Shown here in pieces: positions 1-11,998 of a DNA stretch of 64,000 bases. This stretch comes from Pyrrhoderma lamaoense. Lineage: Eukaryota; Basidiomycota; Agaricomycetes; Hymenochaetales; Hymenochaetaceae. The first letter of the stretch is position 1. Each line of letters opens with the position of its first letter. Location of the stretch: contig NBAZ01000007.1 of the NCBI GenBank assembly GCA_002794735.1, positions 124,001 to 188,000 on the forward strand, written 5' to 3'. The notes beneath the pieces are model-generated. The model did not search any database. It was given only the letters and a program-made list of their open reading frames with translations, and was not told where the DNA came from. The position numbers and the translations under genes were made by a program.

Positions 1-777
1 GTCGTACTTGACACGGTGGTAGAAGAACTGGTAGACGTTCCGGAAGAACCTGAACTTGAAGTCGTCGAGTTGGTGCCAGAACTAGATCCACTATCACCAG
101 TATCTTTTCTATTTGATAGGATCGATTAGGAATAAAGCTTTTAGTTTGAAAGAGAGACATAAGACTAACGTATAAACAATAGAATCCAACAAAACAAGTG
201 ACTTGTTTCCTGAATGACCAGCTTCAATTGTTATCGTATGAGACGCGTTTGTTAAACCAGTTATAGAGAAAATGGTTTGGTTGAAGTGATACGTCGTATC
301 CCCGTCTGGCGCCTTCTCAAATGTTCCCTTAGTAACATTGTCAATTAAGAATGTAAAATCAGAGTTCCCGTCTGGGCTGGTTTCAGAGCCAGTCAGAATA
401 ACGTTGACATAGACAGCAACACCTGCTCTCAAGATTAACAACCAATAACATAGACCGAACTAAACTCATTTAATTTAATGAAACTCACCGACGAAAGACA
501 CCGATGCTCGGATAATTTCACCTGGATCATCATTCGTAGAAGTTCCGGACGGGTTGAAAGACGCATCAGTCCACGTTCCCATATATGCATCATCTGCAGG
601 AGCTGGCTTTGCAGTGCAACTCTGGCAGGTTTGCCCAACTTGCCATGCATCAGATGGTGTGTAGTTTATATGCCCACCCGTTGTGGGATCACCAGACTGG
701 TCATCAATTGTGACATTTACAAGGCCAGCAAAAACGTGCGTGACAAAGGGTACTAGAAAAATTGCTCGGAGCAGCAT
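1..777 (-). CDS. Secreted single-pass membrane protein, paralogue of 2400-3545 (3' end off window)
   Basis: Three exons are visible on the minus strand. Translation should start at the ATG at 777 (MLLRAIFLVPFVTHVFAG, a signal peptide) rather than further upstream. Introns are 488-423 (phase 1) and 170-109. The ectodomain reads LVNVTIDDQSGDP, then WQVGQTCQSC, then an all-beta stretch ending LVLLDSIVYT. It is followed by a Ser/Thr-rich linker that runs off the window, where the transmembrane helix and tail of the paralogue would lie. The family is common in Agaricomycetes and has no assigned function that I know of. The Cys-X2-Cys pair and several N-glycosylation sequons suggest a disulfide-stabilised cell-surface domain. 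The protein is truncated here only by the window edge. Confidence 0.8.
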
Positions 778-1456
778 TGAGCCAGTGCTAGATGAAGATA
801 AAACACATGAGTTGAGATACCAAGTCGAAAATTCAAGAAACTTCACGTTTTAAAGAATGTAGGCCCTATTCGAGGATAAAAGAAAGGTGAACGTTAAACA
901 CTACTTTTTTCGACCCCTCTGGGATGACTATAAAGAATGAACGTCGGAACAATGGCAATTGATGTATCGGCTAGAAGGCTCCCATATTTGTTGTCAGGCA
1001 CCTTGTTATTGATGCAGAACTGCAGAACACTATAAGAGATTATCCTTCACTCCAAAAGGGGTTGTAGATCAAGCTCTCGGATTTGTGGCATACATGTAAC
1101 ATTATTAGGTAGAAATTTTTTCGACAGTGGAAGATCAAGTGAAGGTTAAAATAGCAGCACGGTTCAACGTTCATCTGGGGATTCGGATTGTATATATTTT
1201 GTTACTTTTGTCCGGATTACTCTCACGTCGATTACAACCGCTCAAGACAGGAAAATCCAACTCGGGATTTTAGACGTTTTCACACTCTCAAACACGGATC
1301 ATTTATCATATTTTACATGATCGCCGAGTCTCTATGATTTACATGCATTCCTTAGAGAGTGAGAAAAATGCTAAGGAATCAAAGTTGCGTATGTGTATGC
1401 GTGTGTCTGCTTGCACAAAAAGGTATTATTCCGCGAAACTCCCAAGGGCATCAAGC
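778..1456. other. Intergenic, no gene seen
   Basis: This is AT-rich sequence upstream of the membrane-protein gene. A 68-codon open frame on the plus strand (from 1334) has no recognisable content and overlaps the 3' end of the next gene. I see nothing else supportable. Confidence 0.5.
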
Positions 1457-1735
1457 TCAGAGCTCTTCTCCACGCTTAACCCTCATCTTGGGTTCCTGAA
1501 TCTCCACGCGCTGTATATTCTGGGTATCGCTCTTGAGTAGGCTTAGGATAGAGTCCCTAGAGCTATCCCATTCAGTCTTCGGGACGCTCAAAAGTTTGAC
1601 GTCATTAAGAGCGCCGACACTGCCTACAGCCGAAACAGATGGGTAATCCGGAAGAATGATAGGCGTGGATAAGTAAATTGAAGATGGGTTGAGAAAGACG
1701 GCGAGATAGACATTGGCACTGTAGTCAAGAGACAT
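1457..1735 (-). CDS. Small conserved-looking hypothetical protein, 92 aa
   Basis: This is a single-exon frame. I start it at the ATG at 1735 (MSLDYSANVYLAVFLNPSS), because the upstream in-frame codons look like 5' UTR. The protein has a hydrophobic N-terminal third, a proline-rich middle (PIILPDYPS), a central VGALNDVKLLSVPK segment and a basic/acidic end (RVKRGEEL). The composition and the even spacing of hydrophobic residues look like real coding sequence. It resembles small soluble proteins I associate with basidiomycete genomes, but I cannot name a family and assign no function. There is no signal peptide or clear membrane helix. Confidence 0.55.
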   Translation of the reverse strand: MSLDYSANVYLAVFLNPSSIYLSTPIILPDYPSVSAVGSVGALNDVKLLSVPKTEWDSSRDSILSLLKSDTQNIQRVEIQEPKMRVKRGEEL

Positions 1736-2399
1736 GGTTGTAATCGCTGATGTAGCAAAGTGCTTGCAACGCTGCAACATACAAGTGACATATGCACGAT
1801 GCTGTAATTACTTAGTCACTTATTACATAATCATTATGAACTTGCTTTGCCTCAATGATAATTGTTTGAAAATCTAACCTGAGCAGCGAACATCGCTATG
1901 GTAATTAAGCTTCTGTGATCCTTGAGCCATGATTGGAGTGCAACTCGCCAACTCACTCGAGCTATCAAATTTTGCCTAGCTACACCAATAATCTGGTCTG
2001 GAATCTTCTGTATATGCTTACATACTGTAGCTTCGTGAGAAATTGTAGTTGAAACACAATTTGATCTATAATCTATAGATAGAAGACTAGTAAGTGAGCA
2101 AAGTCAAAATTTGATGCGATGTAATTATAATTTATCTGATCAATGAATAGAAGTCTAAATGAATGACTTTCACTAACTTGCTAGTTTGTACGCATCCAGC
2201 GTTAGCATGAATGCAGATGATATAAGAGTGTTGTAAGAGAAAATGACTTTGTATATACTTGTACAGTTGAGAGTCCATCGATGTAGATATGCTGAGAGTA
2301 TAACCGCAATTAAAAATAGAAAACGCAAAGGAAAGACAGAACCAATGAAAAGGAGAGAATAAAAACCAAAAGGAGGAAACAAATAAATTATGCCACTTG
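1736..2399. other. Intergenic, 3' flank of the membrane-protein gene
   Basis: This is AT-rich sequence. A hydrophobic 76-codon open frame (2173-2403, minus) overlaps the stop region of the neighbouring gene and begins at a non-ATG codon, so I treat it as a by-product of composition. Confidence 0.5.
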
Positions 2400-3545
2400 T
2401 CATGATTTTTTATAAGGGTTTACGAATGCAGAACTACCAATGGATGAGTCCACTTCACTATACGCTGGCGGAGAGACGTGCGAGTGAGGGTCGAAAGCAG
2501 ATTCTTCGTAACCGTAACCGTCAAATGACGAGTGACTAGATTCACTTGGAGCCCCGTTACTAGGTCCAGAAACTGTACTCATTAGGTATGTGTTGCTTCT
2601 TGCTAAGTTGTTTGCTGATGGATTGCTGCCAAGGAAGTATGGCTCAGGGCGAGTCTCGACATTAGCGACCGCATAGGATTCAGAATGCATATCTGGTTCG
2701 TCTCCATCGATCGTAATGCGCACCCCTTGGTTTCGGCGTTGTCGGCGCATGTAGAAGATAAGAGCGAGTGCGGCTCCTAATACAAAGAGACCGCCAATAA
2801 TAGGGCCTACAATAACTCCTATTGGTATTCCTGAAGGGCTTGAGGAATTAGTAGAACTTGTGCTATTCGATGAATCGTCATCGACATTCTTACTTCAGTA
2901 GATGATTAGTTAGATATCCGAAGGATATATGTAAGCCTAAACGTACGTGTAAGTTATTGAGTCAAGAAGAACCAAAGCTTTCTTTTTATTGTGACCCGAT
3001 TCAATTGTCAACGTATGTAAGCCTCCATCCAGCCCGGTTATAGCAAACACCGTCTGATTGAAAAGGTAGGTCGAATTCCCGTCTGGAGTTTTTTGAAATT
3101 CGCCCTTAGTCACATTATCAATTTTGAATGTGTAGTCCGTATTTCCGTCCGGAGCTGAGGTCGAACCAGTGAGAATAACATTGACATATACCGCAACTCC
3201 TGTGGAAAAGATATTTATCAGGACAACACTTATCAAGCTATGTATAGAATTACCTATGAATGGCACTGAGGCCTGAATGACTTGTCCTGGTACTGAGTTC
3301 GTAGCAGTGTCATTTGGATTGTAAGAAGCGTCTTGCCAAGTTCCCATATACGCGTTACTTGCTGGTGAGGGTTTTGCCGTACAGTCTGAACAAGTTTGAC
3401 CAGGCTGCCATGCCTCAGGAGGGTTATAATTTATAACTTGACCCGTTTGAGGATCACCATTTTGGTCATCTATTGTAATGTTTACAAGTCGGGCGAGAGA
3501 GAAAGGTGGAAGAAATAAAAATAGGAGGGCAGCCCGAGGCCTCAT
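2400..3545 (-). CDS. Single-pass type I membrane protein with conserved basidiomycete ectodomain
   Basis: Three exons are joined by two 54-nt introns (3253-3200 phase 1, and 2946-2893). The protein has a signal peptide (MRPRAALLFLFLPPFSLARL) and an ectodomain beginning VNITIDDQNGDPQTG, with WQPGQTCSDC and several N-X-S/T sites. Then comes a Ser-rich stalk (DDDSSNSTSSTNSSS), a transmembrane helix (GVIVGPIIGGLFVLGAALAL), a basic stop-transfer segment (YMRRQRRNQG) and a cytoplasmic tail of about 110 residues. The tail contains a PPxY motif (SPPAYSE), a potential docking site for WW-domain ubiquitin ligases of the Rsp5 type. The gene is a close paralogue of 1-777 in the same orientation, so the two look like a local tandem duplication. 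The architecture suggests a cell-surface sensor or adhesion molecule, but that is inference. Confidence 0.85.
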
Positions 3546-4082
3546 CGCACTGTGAAGGGAGCTGTGCGGCAGTTTAGCCTTCGCGCAAAAATTCTTACTT
3601 CTGACGATGACAGAGGTACTGAGTTGATTTATTTGGAGGATGCTGCCTCAACGGGGGTATAGTTGCCTGATGTTCAGTGTTGGTGGTAATATCCAAAGAG
3701 GGTATTAGAAGGTGTGTTGTTAACACTGACCTTTGTACCGACCCTGAGATTCTGGTTCTCAAACATAGATTGTGATATAAATTCAAATTGATATTCTTGG
3801 AGTAGCCGAACTGATGGGCAATACGGACCGCATGAAACCCATATTTATAAAGGCAAACTACATTTCATTATAATAGTTAACTTGAAGGACAGAGCACCAT
3901 GTTCATAACAGTAGATTAATCAGTCTTAGGGAAGCCAGGAACAACGGAAATAAGTAAAAAATATACCATCAAAATCGTGTGAAAGTGTACATAATTCGAT
4001 AGTTATGTATGCCATTTAATACTCATCCCCAAGACGCGCCTATATCAAGTACTGGAGCTAAACCTCCACCTACGTCAATAAC
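3546..4082. other. Divergent intergenic region
   Basis: This separates the minus-strand membrane-protein gene from the plus-strand coiled-coil gene. Short open frames on both strands lack coding character. A plus-strand ATG at 4009 is out of frame with the downstream coding exon. Confidence 0.4.
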
Positions 4083-6041
4083 ATGTTTGAGGATAGCCTT
4101 TCTCCACAACCCAGGAGTCCAGAGGATCAGGCAGTCGCGCAGTTACTTGCTGCTCTTCCAGGGTTTCCTTCTAGAGGTGGTACACCACTTCCAAGACCGG
4201 GTGCTGTCGGTCCGTCCGCTTCTGGGACTGTGAATCTCAATGGCGGTGGCAACTCAGTCGATTTACACGAAGAACTGCGAAAGGCCAAGCTTGAAATAGA
4301 ACTTCTTAAATCCATGGTTTGTCTTCAACTTTCTTCCACGATTATATATGAAATCAATGCGAACACAAGGATCCATTTCGAGCGGCAGATATGGCAATTG
4401 AGTTACAACTGGCAAAAATGCGTGCCGCAGAAGCGACGAGCGCGCGCGATTCTGCTGTACAGCGTCTATCATCAGCTTATGACTCTATCAAGGAAAAAGC
4501 ACAGACTATCGGGCGTTTGCAGTGTGAAAAGGCGGAGCTTGAACACCGTCTTGCTGGCACAGAGACATGCATCGCAGAAGCTGCAACCCAGGCGAGGGCA
4601 GATGAGAGAAGAGCCCTTGAAGCAGAAATAAGTAAACTTCGCGAGTGTGCTCGCTCGTTTAAGGAAGGTAACGAGCCAGAGAAGGACATCTGTGAACTAG
4701 CGAGTCCATCGCCAACGGTAGCGGCCAGTACTACTCCACTCTTTGATGGATTTCTACCTTCTCCTAAGAACCTAGAAGGTAATATATTTCAGGATCAGGT
4801 AAGCTTATATCTCATGCATCTTATCTATTTATGTGGTGGACCATCATGATGATCATAGGAACTCGAGACGTTATCAAACGAGATAGACTGTCTTAATATC
4901 AATACCAACTCTCAAATTATCTCCGAGTTTCATATCAATGATGAAGGTGATGGCATCCCGGCACATATGAAAATTATCGATAGTCTTGTGCCTCATCAAG
5001 TAAGACTCCCTCATTTTCTGTCTAAGTTCCTACCTTGAGTAGATTCAAGCAGCTACTCAGCGGGGATCCTGATGAAATGAATCGAATTCGAAATTCTGTC
5101 CTTGCAACATTTCCAATCCCTCCCGGAATTCCTGACGAGGATTTAAAACCTATAATGATCCCTACACCATTTACTATTCATGAGTTCCTTGGAAATACTA
5201 CTGGGGTAATCTTTAGAAATTAAATTTAGTTGGACCTTATCTAACTCAATAACCAGTCTCTCAGAAATACGTATGAGGACATCTTCTTTATCAAAATTAG
5301 TATTTGATATCCGTCAGTAGTCTCTCAGGATACAGAACATTTCACGATAAAACGACTAGATGGTGCCCAGATCGGGAGGAACATGGTTATTTTTTGACTC
5401 CTCTATATAGATGTACGACTAAACCTCGCGTTGCCACTGCTCACGGCTGGAGCGAGGTTGATCCTAAGGGACGGATGTCAAAGCCGACAGGTCAGTCGAC
5501 AAATGCCCTAATTTACTGTTTCCTTTCCTTGATTCATCAAAACACGCATAGAATGCTTCTACAATCGTGAGGGGAAGTGGTACTATGCTGGCCAGTATGT
5601 AGCTATCCGCTTACCCGATCTGAATACAAAGGAATGGGACGAACTGGATTCTGAGGTAGGTTTCCTGTGATTCCTCATCAAAGGCATAAGGAGACGGAAC
5701 TTGTCCAATAGACATCACTTTTACTAGTCAAGGATACTGTTTCTGGAAGGAAGAACACATCGCCGACAGTTCACTATGAGGTATCCCAATTGTATGCTGT
5801 AGGTGCACTTAAGGTTGCCTGTGTGGGCCTACAGTGCGTTGGCTTCAACTCTGGCCTGTACCATACCATCATGGAGCAAGCTGAGAAGTGCCGCCAAAGC
5901 GGTCGTTGGAAAGTTGGATGGGGTAGCACTACTGAATTCTCTTCTACAGAAACTGCAGATTCTACTGGCCCGGCTAATACATGTACTGCAAATGCTACGG
6001 GACCTGGTATATGCAACCTGCCTCTTGCAACTTTCATGTGA
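4083..6041 (+). CDS. Conserved hypothetical protein: coiled coil plus C-terminal basidiomycete domain
   Basis: This is a multi-exon gene that I could follow by splice sites: introns 4317-4369, 4799-4858 and 5000-5049, then 5206-5256 and 5271-5317 around a 14-nt microexon, and further introns near 5493-5555 and 5656-5713. The N-terminus is disordered and proline/glycine-rich. Residues about 70-190 form a long coiled coil (HEELRKAKLEIELLKSM and onward). The C-terminal half is globular and aromatic-rich (HGYFLTPLYRC, CFYNREGKWYYAGQYVAIRL, ending VGALKVACVGLQCVGFN). It is reminiscent of uncharacterised Agaricomycete domains of the DUF6697 kind, but I cannot confirm that assignment. No catalytic motif, signal peptide or membrane segment is visible. 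The microexon model is the least certain part. Confidence 0.6.
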
Positions 6042-6437
6042 AATTTCCTACAACTACGTTTTATCATGTCTCTGGCCCTGGATTCTAGCTCTTCTTATTC
6101 TGTAATCTAGTCATGACTCAACTCAAGACTCTGCTGAAATGGAAAATTTTCAAGATCAAGACTATACTATACTATTGACACTGTCAGATTTATCATTTTT
6201 GTACCCGCCCCTAAACGCTTAGAGCTCATAAATTTCTTTCATCTCCGTGATGACTTATCCTTAAACCATACAGAGGATTGTACATTTATTGCCATTATAA
6301 AAGTGGATTAAATATACCATTAGTTTTGTTGCAGGCAGAATAATTGTAAAGAGATTTCCTATAACAGGCATTTGTGATTTGTTATGATTACATTGACTAG
6401 ATAACAGCAATTTATTTTTAAACAGCGATACCAGATA
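6042..6437. other. Convergent intergenic region, 3' flanks
   Basis: This lies between the 3' ends of the coiled-coil gene (plus) and the THI20-type gene (minus). It is AT-rich with no coding-like frame and no repeat that I can see. Confidence 0.5.
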
Positions 6438-8719
6438 TTAAGATAGATTTAGAGCCATATCCCAAAATTGTGTTTCTAAGAGTGTACACCTATTCCAAGC
6501 TTCCTTCCATTCTGCAAATCGTTTGGGTGACGGAGGATCATCTCGTGCTTCGTTCTCTAAAATACCTATGAAGTAATCATGGAAAATCAGTGACAACTTC
6601 AGAATACATAGTAAAGGACGAGGTGTATCTTACTAAGGCCAGTGCGAACCGCACTCTGGTAATTTGCTCCCGAATAATCTTCCATCCATTTCAGATATGG
6701 ATTTCCCTCCCATACGAAACCCGAACCAGGGATAGCAGCCTGGGATTTAAGCCATAAACCAACTTCTCCGTAGCCCAATAAACAGGCAGCAAGGGTTACA
6801 ATTAGCTTGGTCTCGTCCCCTAGTAAGAACCGATGAGCAATCAAGATTGACCCACCCTTAGATAATAGTAAAGTAGCAGAGACTAACCATGTAAGGCTGC
6901 GTCAAGAAGGGATGCTCCATATGCGGCTGTAGCAGGACTTTCGGGCGTAGTCTCAAGCTCTTCTTCAGAAATGCCGTAAGAAGCTTTACAGTGCTCCCGG
7001 TGCTTTGTGGCCTCCTCAAGTACGTTTCGAAGGGTTTCAACGGATGGTGCGATAGTCGAAAAGCTTCGAGATTTCGCAACCAACATTCTGCCGGAGAAAA
7101 AAATATGACACATGTCAGACCTAATAAGGAGAAGGAAGGGACAAAATAGATAGAATGACATACCCATATGCACGAGCGTAATATTTCAAGTACCTATAAT
7201 CCTGTCTAGAAGGAGAAGCAAAAATAAATTGAATGACGTATACGAATATATACGCAACCCTTGGCGATTCTTACTTAACGAAATGTAAGAAACACTCTCG
7301 GGAAGAGTGCCCTTTCCAAGTTGAAGTACAAAAGGATGTTGGACATATTTTTGCCATTGCTTCGCATTCAAGCGTATCAGGGTGCGGACAAATGGGTAGG
7401 GGTCTGATGCCGAAGGTCTTATGTTCATATACATTTTTCTATGTTAGTTTATTATTCAAATTTCTGTATATCGTACTCACAGAGGGAGTACCCGCGGAGA
7501 AATTGCGTGCATATGGTTTAGTGGGCCATGGCCTTTCCCGAGTGGATAAGCAGCCTGAATGCCCATATGAGTATATTCAGAAGCAAGCTTTATAGCATCA
7601 AGCGCTTTAATCAAAAAGTAATCAGACTTATTCATTATAAGAGTGATTAGGCTGCAAAATACTCACTCGTATGTCCTTTTGCTAGGAAACATGCAATAGC
7701 AGCACTTAGCGTACAGCCAGTTCCGTGAGTACTCTGTGAGTCGATTCTCTGTTGTGCGAATACCGTGGTACGGTCTTTCTTTCTTTCAAATAGAACGTCT
7801 ATTACTAGAGGTACATTTTTATCAATAGTTTCGGAATTGTTAGCCACACGAAGGATTTCCATATTTGGTTCAGTATCTTTCCAAACGACATGTATCACAT
7901 CCTTCTCAGATTCTTCACTCCAAGAAGAGATTAGTGCACGCATAGTCGTTGTATCAGTAGTAAGGTGCCCTCCCTTAAGCAAAATATCACAAGAACCGGA
8001 GACAGATAACTTCTTGGCTGCTTTAATCGCATCTTCTACGGTTCTAATTTCATAATTCTGTTCTTCGGGTTCGGCATTCGCCACCTTGAGAAGTAACTCG
8101 GCTTCTGTTTTGTTTGGTGTGGCTATGGTAGCCAGAGGGAACAATTCATTGACGAGAACAGAAACCGCGTCTAGTTGGAGGAGTGTATGGCCCGACGTGG
8201 ACACACAGACAGGATCTATAACGAGTGAGAGGGTGAATCCGGTGTTAAGACCAGAACCTATTCCAAAGAAGTCCCTCAGTGTTGAGGCAACGGAGCGTGC
8301 AGTTTTGGCATCATAGAGCATGCCCGTCTTGAAAGCAGCAACGTGCATATCTTTCAGGACTGAAAGTATCTGCATTATTGTAGCACATGAATACTAGGAA
8401 CAATGCCCTGAGAGTAATTCATGTTATTCACCTGTTTTTCCACAAACTCAGAACTCGCAGGGAATACAGCATCTACACCTGTTGTATTCTGCGCAGTGAG
8501 TGCAGTGACAGCGGTTGTCCCATAACATCCCAACGCTGAGATCGTCTTCATGTCTGCCTACAATATGCATATACAAGCATAGATAAGTGATCCCGAAAGC
8601 GTATGGAATTTTTGTTTGCCCTATCGCACTTGAATTCCTGCTCCACCACTCGAGTCAGAACCTGCAATGGTCATCACTACCGGAGGCGTTTTCAGTGAGA
8701 AAATGGTTTTAGAGGTCAT
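6438..8719 (-). CDS. THI20: Bifunctional hydroxymethylpyrimidine/HMP-phosphate kinase with TenA (thiaminase II) domain
   Basis: This is a thiamine biosynthesis and salvage enzyme of about 590 residues in eight or more exons. The N-terminal half is a ThiD-type ribokinase-fold kinase that phosphorylates HMP and [16 protein letters not shown] at the start, [22 protein letters not shown], and the anion-hole motif [12 protein letters not shown]. The C-terminal half is TenA-like: SYISL, then [14 protein letters not shown], a Cys in [11 protein letters not shown] at the place of the TenA nucleophile, and a terminal Glu in [10 protein letters not shown] where the family has its second catalytic acid. 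Fungal Thi20/Thi21 proteins have this fusion. Start at the ATG at 8719 and stop at 6438. All exons read through without frame problems. Confidence 0.92.
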
Positions 8720-9073
8720 GATAGTATATGATGAGTTCCAGTGTATGCGGCTCTCTCGATCGGACTTTCGGAAGTTTAGACGTAATGATTTATTATAGCT
8801 TACCGTATATCATCTTAAATAAATAAAGTATTTTACACAATGCTGGTGTTCATGTTTGGTATTATCATTATTGTCTATATCGCGACATACCAGGAAGATG
8901 ATGCATGCATGACTAGGAATATATGAAAAAAATGTAAAATCCACTCATATCTTAAGAGGAAACCATTTTGACAAGGAGAACATCCGAAAAGTGTGATATA
9001 ATTCCATAAAATACGATTGATACGCTAGTGTTCGTCAGTTGTGATAGACAACAACCGACATCCATAATGACTC
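8720..9073. other. Intergenic, promoter side of the THI20-type gene
   Basis: This contains the upstream region of the thiamine gene and the 3' flank of NAA35. I looked for the conserved core of a TPP riboswitch on the minus strand here and in the first intron and did not find it. Nothing else is recognisable. Confidence 0.4.
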
Positions 9074-11998
9074 CTATGAAGAATCATTTTTTACATGCGG
9101 AAACCATGGACAAATTTTGGGATCCCACATTAGGTTTCCATGCGTCAGGTTGAACATGTCTTCGGGGGATACCTCTTGTCCCAAATCCCGAGCGAAACCC
9201 TTCAAACTCTCGCAAACCAGCACAAGGCCACCAAGATGCTAGAGAGGGTATATTTAGTGACAGGGTATGAGAACTAGATTTGTAGAAGGATATCTACATC
9301 TTGAGTGAACTCTGCACGACACAGTAGAAGAGACGGATCTTTCTCCGCAGAAAATCCGAGTTCTAACAGGAGACGCAAAGCGCCATCCAAGAGTATATTT
9401 GCCTCCAGGTGTCGGCCATTCTAAGATATCAAAGTTAAGAACACAATATCTCAAAGAACAATAGTATATCAACTTACATTCCTTAAAGTATTCTTTTCAG
9501 TCTTCAAGTATGACTCGAAATCAGGAACGAGTAGGTCAGGAACAGTGCAGTCTGCGTATTCCTTCCGTAAGGCCCATTTATACCGGACGGTGAAGTTTGT
9601 CCAACGCCTCGTGAGGTTGAATTTTGAAGGATGAGCTAAAAGCTACAAAACTGGACATTAATACGAGGAATGTATCACTGTGACAAAGTATTTTACCATG
9701 AAGCACGCCATTGACATATTTAATATCACTTCGGCATACTGTTTTTGGAAAGATAGATACCTATAGGCAGGTGTGTCTAGATCTCAAAGTGAGTATCCAA
9801 TCACATTGAAAACATAGTAGAGATAATTTGCACCTTCAGGTAAATTTTCTATAACATCTCCGACAACACTGACATGTAACTGAGATATTTGAGCCAGATA
9901 CCAATAAGCAAAGGGTCGTTCATCATGCATATACAGCTCTAACTCGAAACCGGAAAGGATAATATCTCTGAGCATACATGCCCGCCAGTGCAGTAAAGGA
10001 TAAGGTAAACGATTTAAGATCTGTGCATCTAAAGCGTCCTTAATAGTGGAATTAGAAATTTTCCGTTGACAAGAATAGTAACTTTAGACTAACTATTGGG
10101 GTGGCCCTTTCAGCCAGGGTAATTGCTGACTCAAACAGAATATGCCAGTCAAGAGTTGCTTTCATAAAGTATCGCCGTTGTCGGGGACGGTTATAATACG
10201 AGGACCAGATGTGTCGAAGCAGTAGCTGTGGAGATGATAATAAATATGGTCGTAATTATCGATTATAGAATAAAGTTGTGACAAGTACCCTGGCCAATAC
10301 AGATGTGAAGTTTTCAATTGAATCCGGAACCATACTAAACGGTCGAACCTCAAATAGTGAGGTTAGATGAGGATAAGAAATATGCGCGGTTTCCAGAAAA
10401 AAGCGTTCCACCGGCCATGTCAAGGATAGGCTACCCATAATTTGATTGCCATCACTGATGGTTGTCTTATGTCAAATACTTCTTATTAGTCCATCGAAGA
10501 GTATATCTAATATTTGTTTCGAACCTGTGCTAGAGACCTGACATAAGCTAGTCGGCTTGATACCCATTTAGGATTACTTGCTCGAAGTAGGCCGATTGCC
10601 TGAAACATTCTATATTATTACAAGAACCGAAAGCTACATTATGGATGAAAACTTACATTCCAGGCGATAATACTTTCACATCCTATGAGTTTATGCAGCA
10701 GTTCAAAGCCGGTCAATAAGCCCCTGATCAAATCCCAAGTTTCTTCCTGTGATATAATAGTAAGAGGGTGCATCGGCATAATTAAGTTCAGTGTTCGCAT
10801 CATATTTGGATCAAATGCAAGGTGAGCGGGCGAGTTTTCATCTGGAACCACCAGAGGCTCTTGTGCTATTGCTTCAAGTAATCTTCGAGTATGAGGGAGT
10901 ATGGAGATGATATGTTGGGTTTCTTGAGGTAAGTCAAGAGAAAAGAGGTGAAGTAATGCCTAAATATCAGAGTAAGCACATCAATTGTTTCACTCGCAAG
11001 AGATAAAAGTTCGTATTTTCTACCTTTCTGAGCCTGATACGACGAAGAAGTTCCTCTCGGAACGGGAGTGTACTGACTAGAACAATTTCTTAATGAAGGG
11101 GACTAATATGAAAGAAAGTGCGCACCAGCATCATCCATCAACCATAACTCTGCTTCTTCTAGTAATGCTAAAACGCGCTCCGGTTGAACCATCTCAAGTA
11201 GGGAAACTTCAGATTTTTCGCTCTGCCAGTCTTCACACTATGGAATTATCAAAGAATGTATAAGATTTGGGTTAGATTAGTTGGTCATTGGAATATACTT
11301 ACTTCAGAGACGTTACCCTTGACAAGCTCTCTATACGCTAAGTCGCAGCACTTTACCATAGCCATTATTCCAGCGCGAAGCACTATCACAATAAGTTGAA
11401 TAGGCCTTAATTTGTCTGTAAACCTTGCTGTGATATCCGAAGCAATGAAACTAGGATTTATATCCGAAAGATGGTGAACATATAGACTTGTATATAACGT
11501 TTGCGCTAGCCCGTTCCCTTTATGCCACTGCATCTAAAGATTCCAGAACAAGATGCAATGGTGGGTTAGTGAATAAAAGCAACGCTAGAGGAGCAACAGA
11601 CCGTCATGTGTATTCACCTCACAAGCCATGGATCTATCTAAAATCCAACATACTTCTTGAGGAAGTAATGGAGTAAGGGGGTCAAATTGTTTAGCCTTTT
11701 CAGAATCTGGAGGTTCAACGCCATTATCCATTCGAGGATCACCAATCTGGAATGGATAGTGGACAGGATGTTAAAGAGTGTATGCATTGCTAAATCAAGA
11801 AAACTGACCTCAACAGCGCTCATTGCTTCACTGAGAGTGAACCCTTTAGTCATTAAAATCTCATCTATAGCCAAGTCTTTTGTAGCAAAGTTGGTCCTTA
11901 TGTGTTTAAATATTCGATTATAGGAACAAACCTTCGGAGGCTTCATTGAAGAGATGTGTTACATCTTTGAACTCCAAGTCTCCAGCAGGAATATCCAT
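9074..11998 (-). CDS. NAA35: NatC N-alpha-acetyltransferase auxiliary subunit (Mak10/Naa35)
   Basis: This is a roughly 700-residue protein split by about a dozen short introns. The family signature is clear near the N-terminus: DVTHLFNEASE, then DEILMTKGFTLSEAMSAVE continuing into IGDPRMDNGV after an intron. Further matches follow in order: RPIQLIVIVLRAGIMAMVKC, LPFREELLRRIRLRK, an internal AIGLLRASNPKWVSSRLAYV, RPRQRRYFMKATLDWHILFE, and GFELELYMHDERPFAYWYLA. Naa35 is the ribosome-anchoring subunit of NatC, which acetylates N-terminal Met-hydrophobic proteins with Naa30 and Naa38. I place the start at the ATG at 11998. The last exon (about 9237-9074) follows a 59-nt intron after FTQD, and ending at the earlier in-frame TAG near 9274 would cut off a clearly coding tail. 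The junction near 11920 uses a poor donor and is uncertain. Confidence 0.88.

Noticed and set aside
2173..2403. Hydrophobic 76-codon open frame
   Set aside because: It starts at a non-ATG codon, overlaps the stop region of the membrane-protein gene and has AT-driven composition.
8558..9073. Possible TPP riboswitch in the 5' region or first intron of the THI20-type gene
   Set aside because: The conserved thi-box sequences could not be found on the minus strand. Fungal TPP riboswitches are usually in THI4 or NMT1-type genes.
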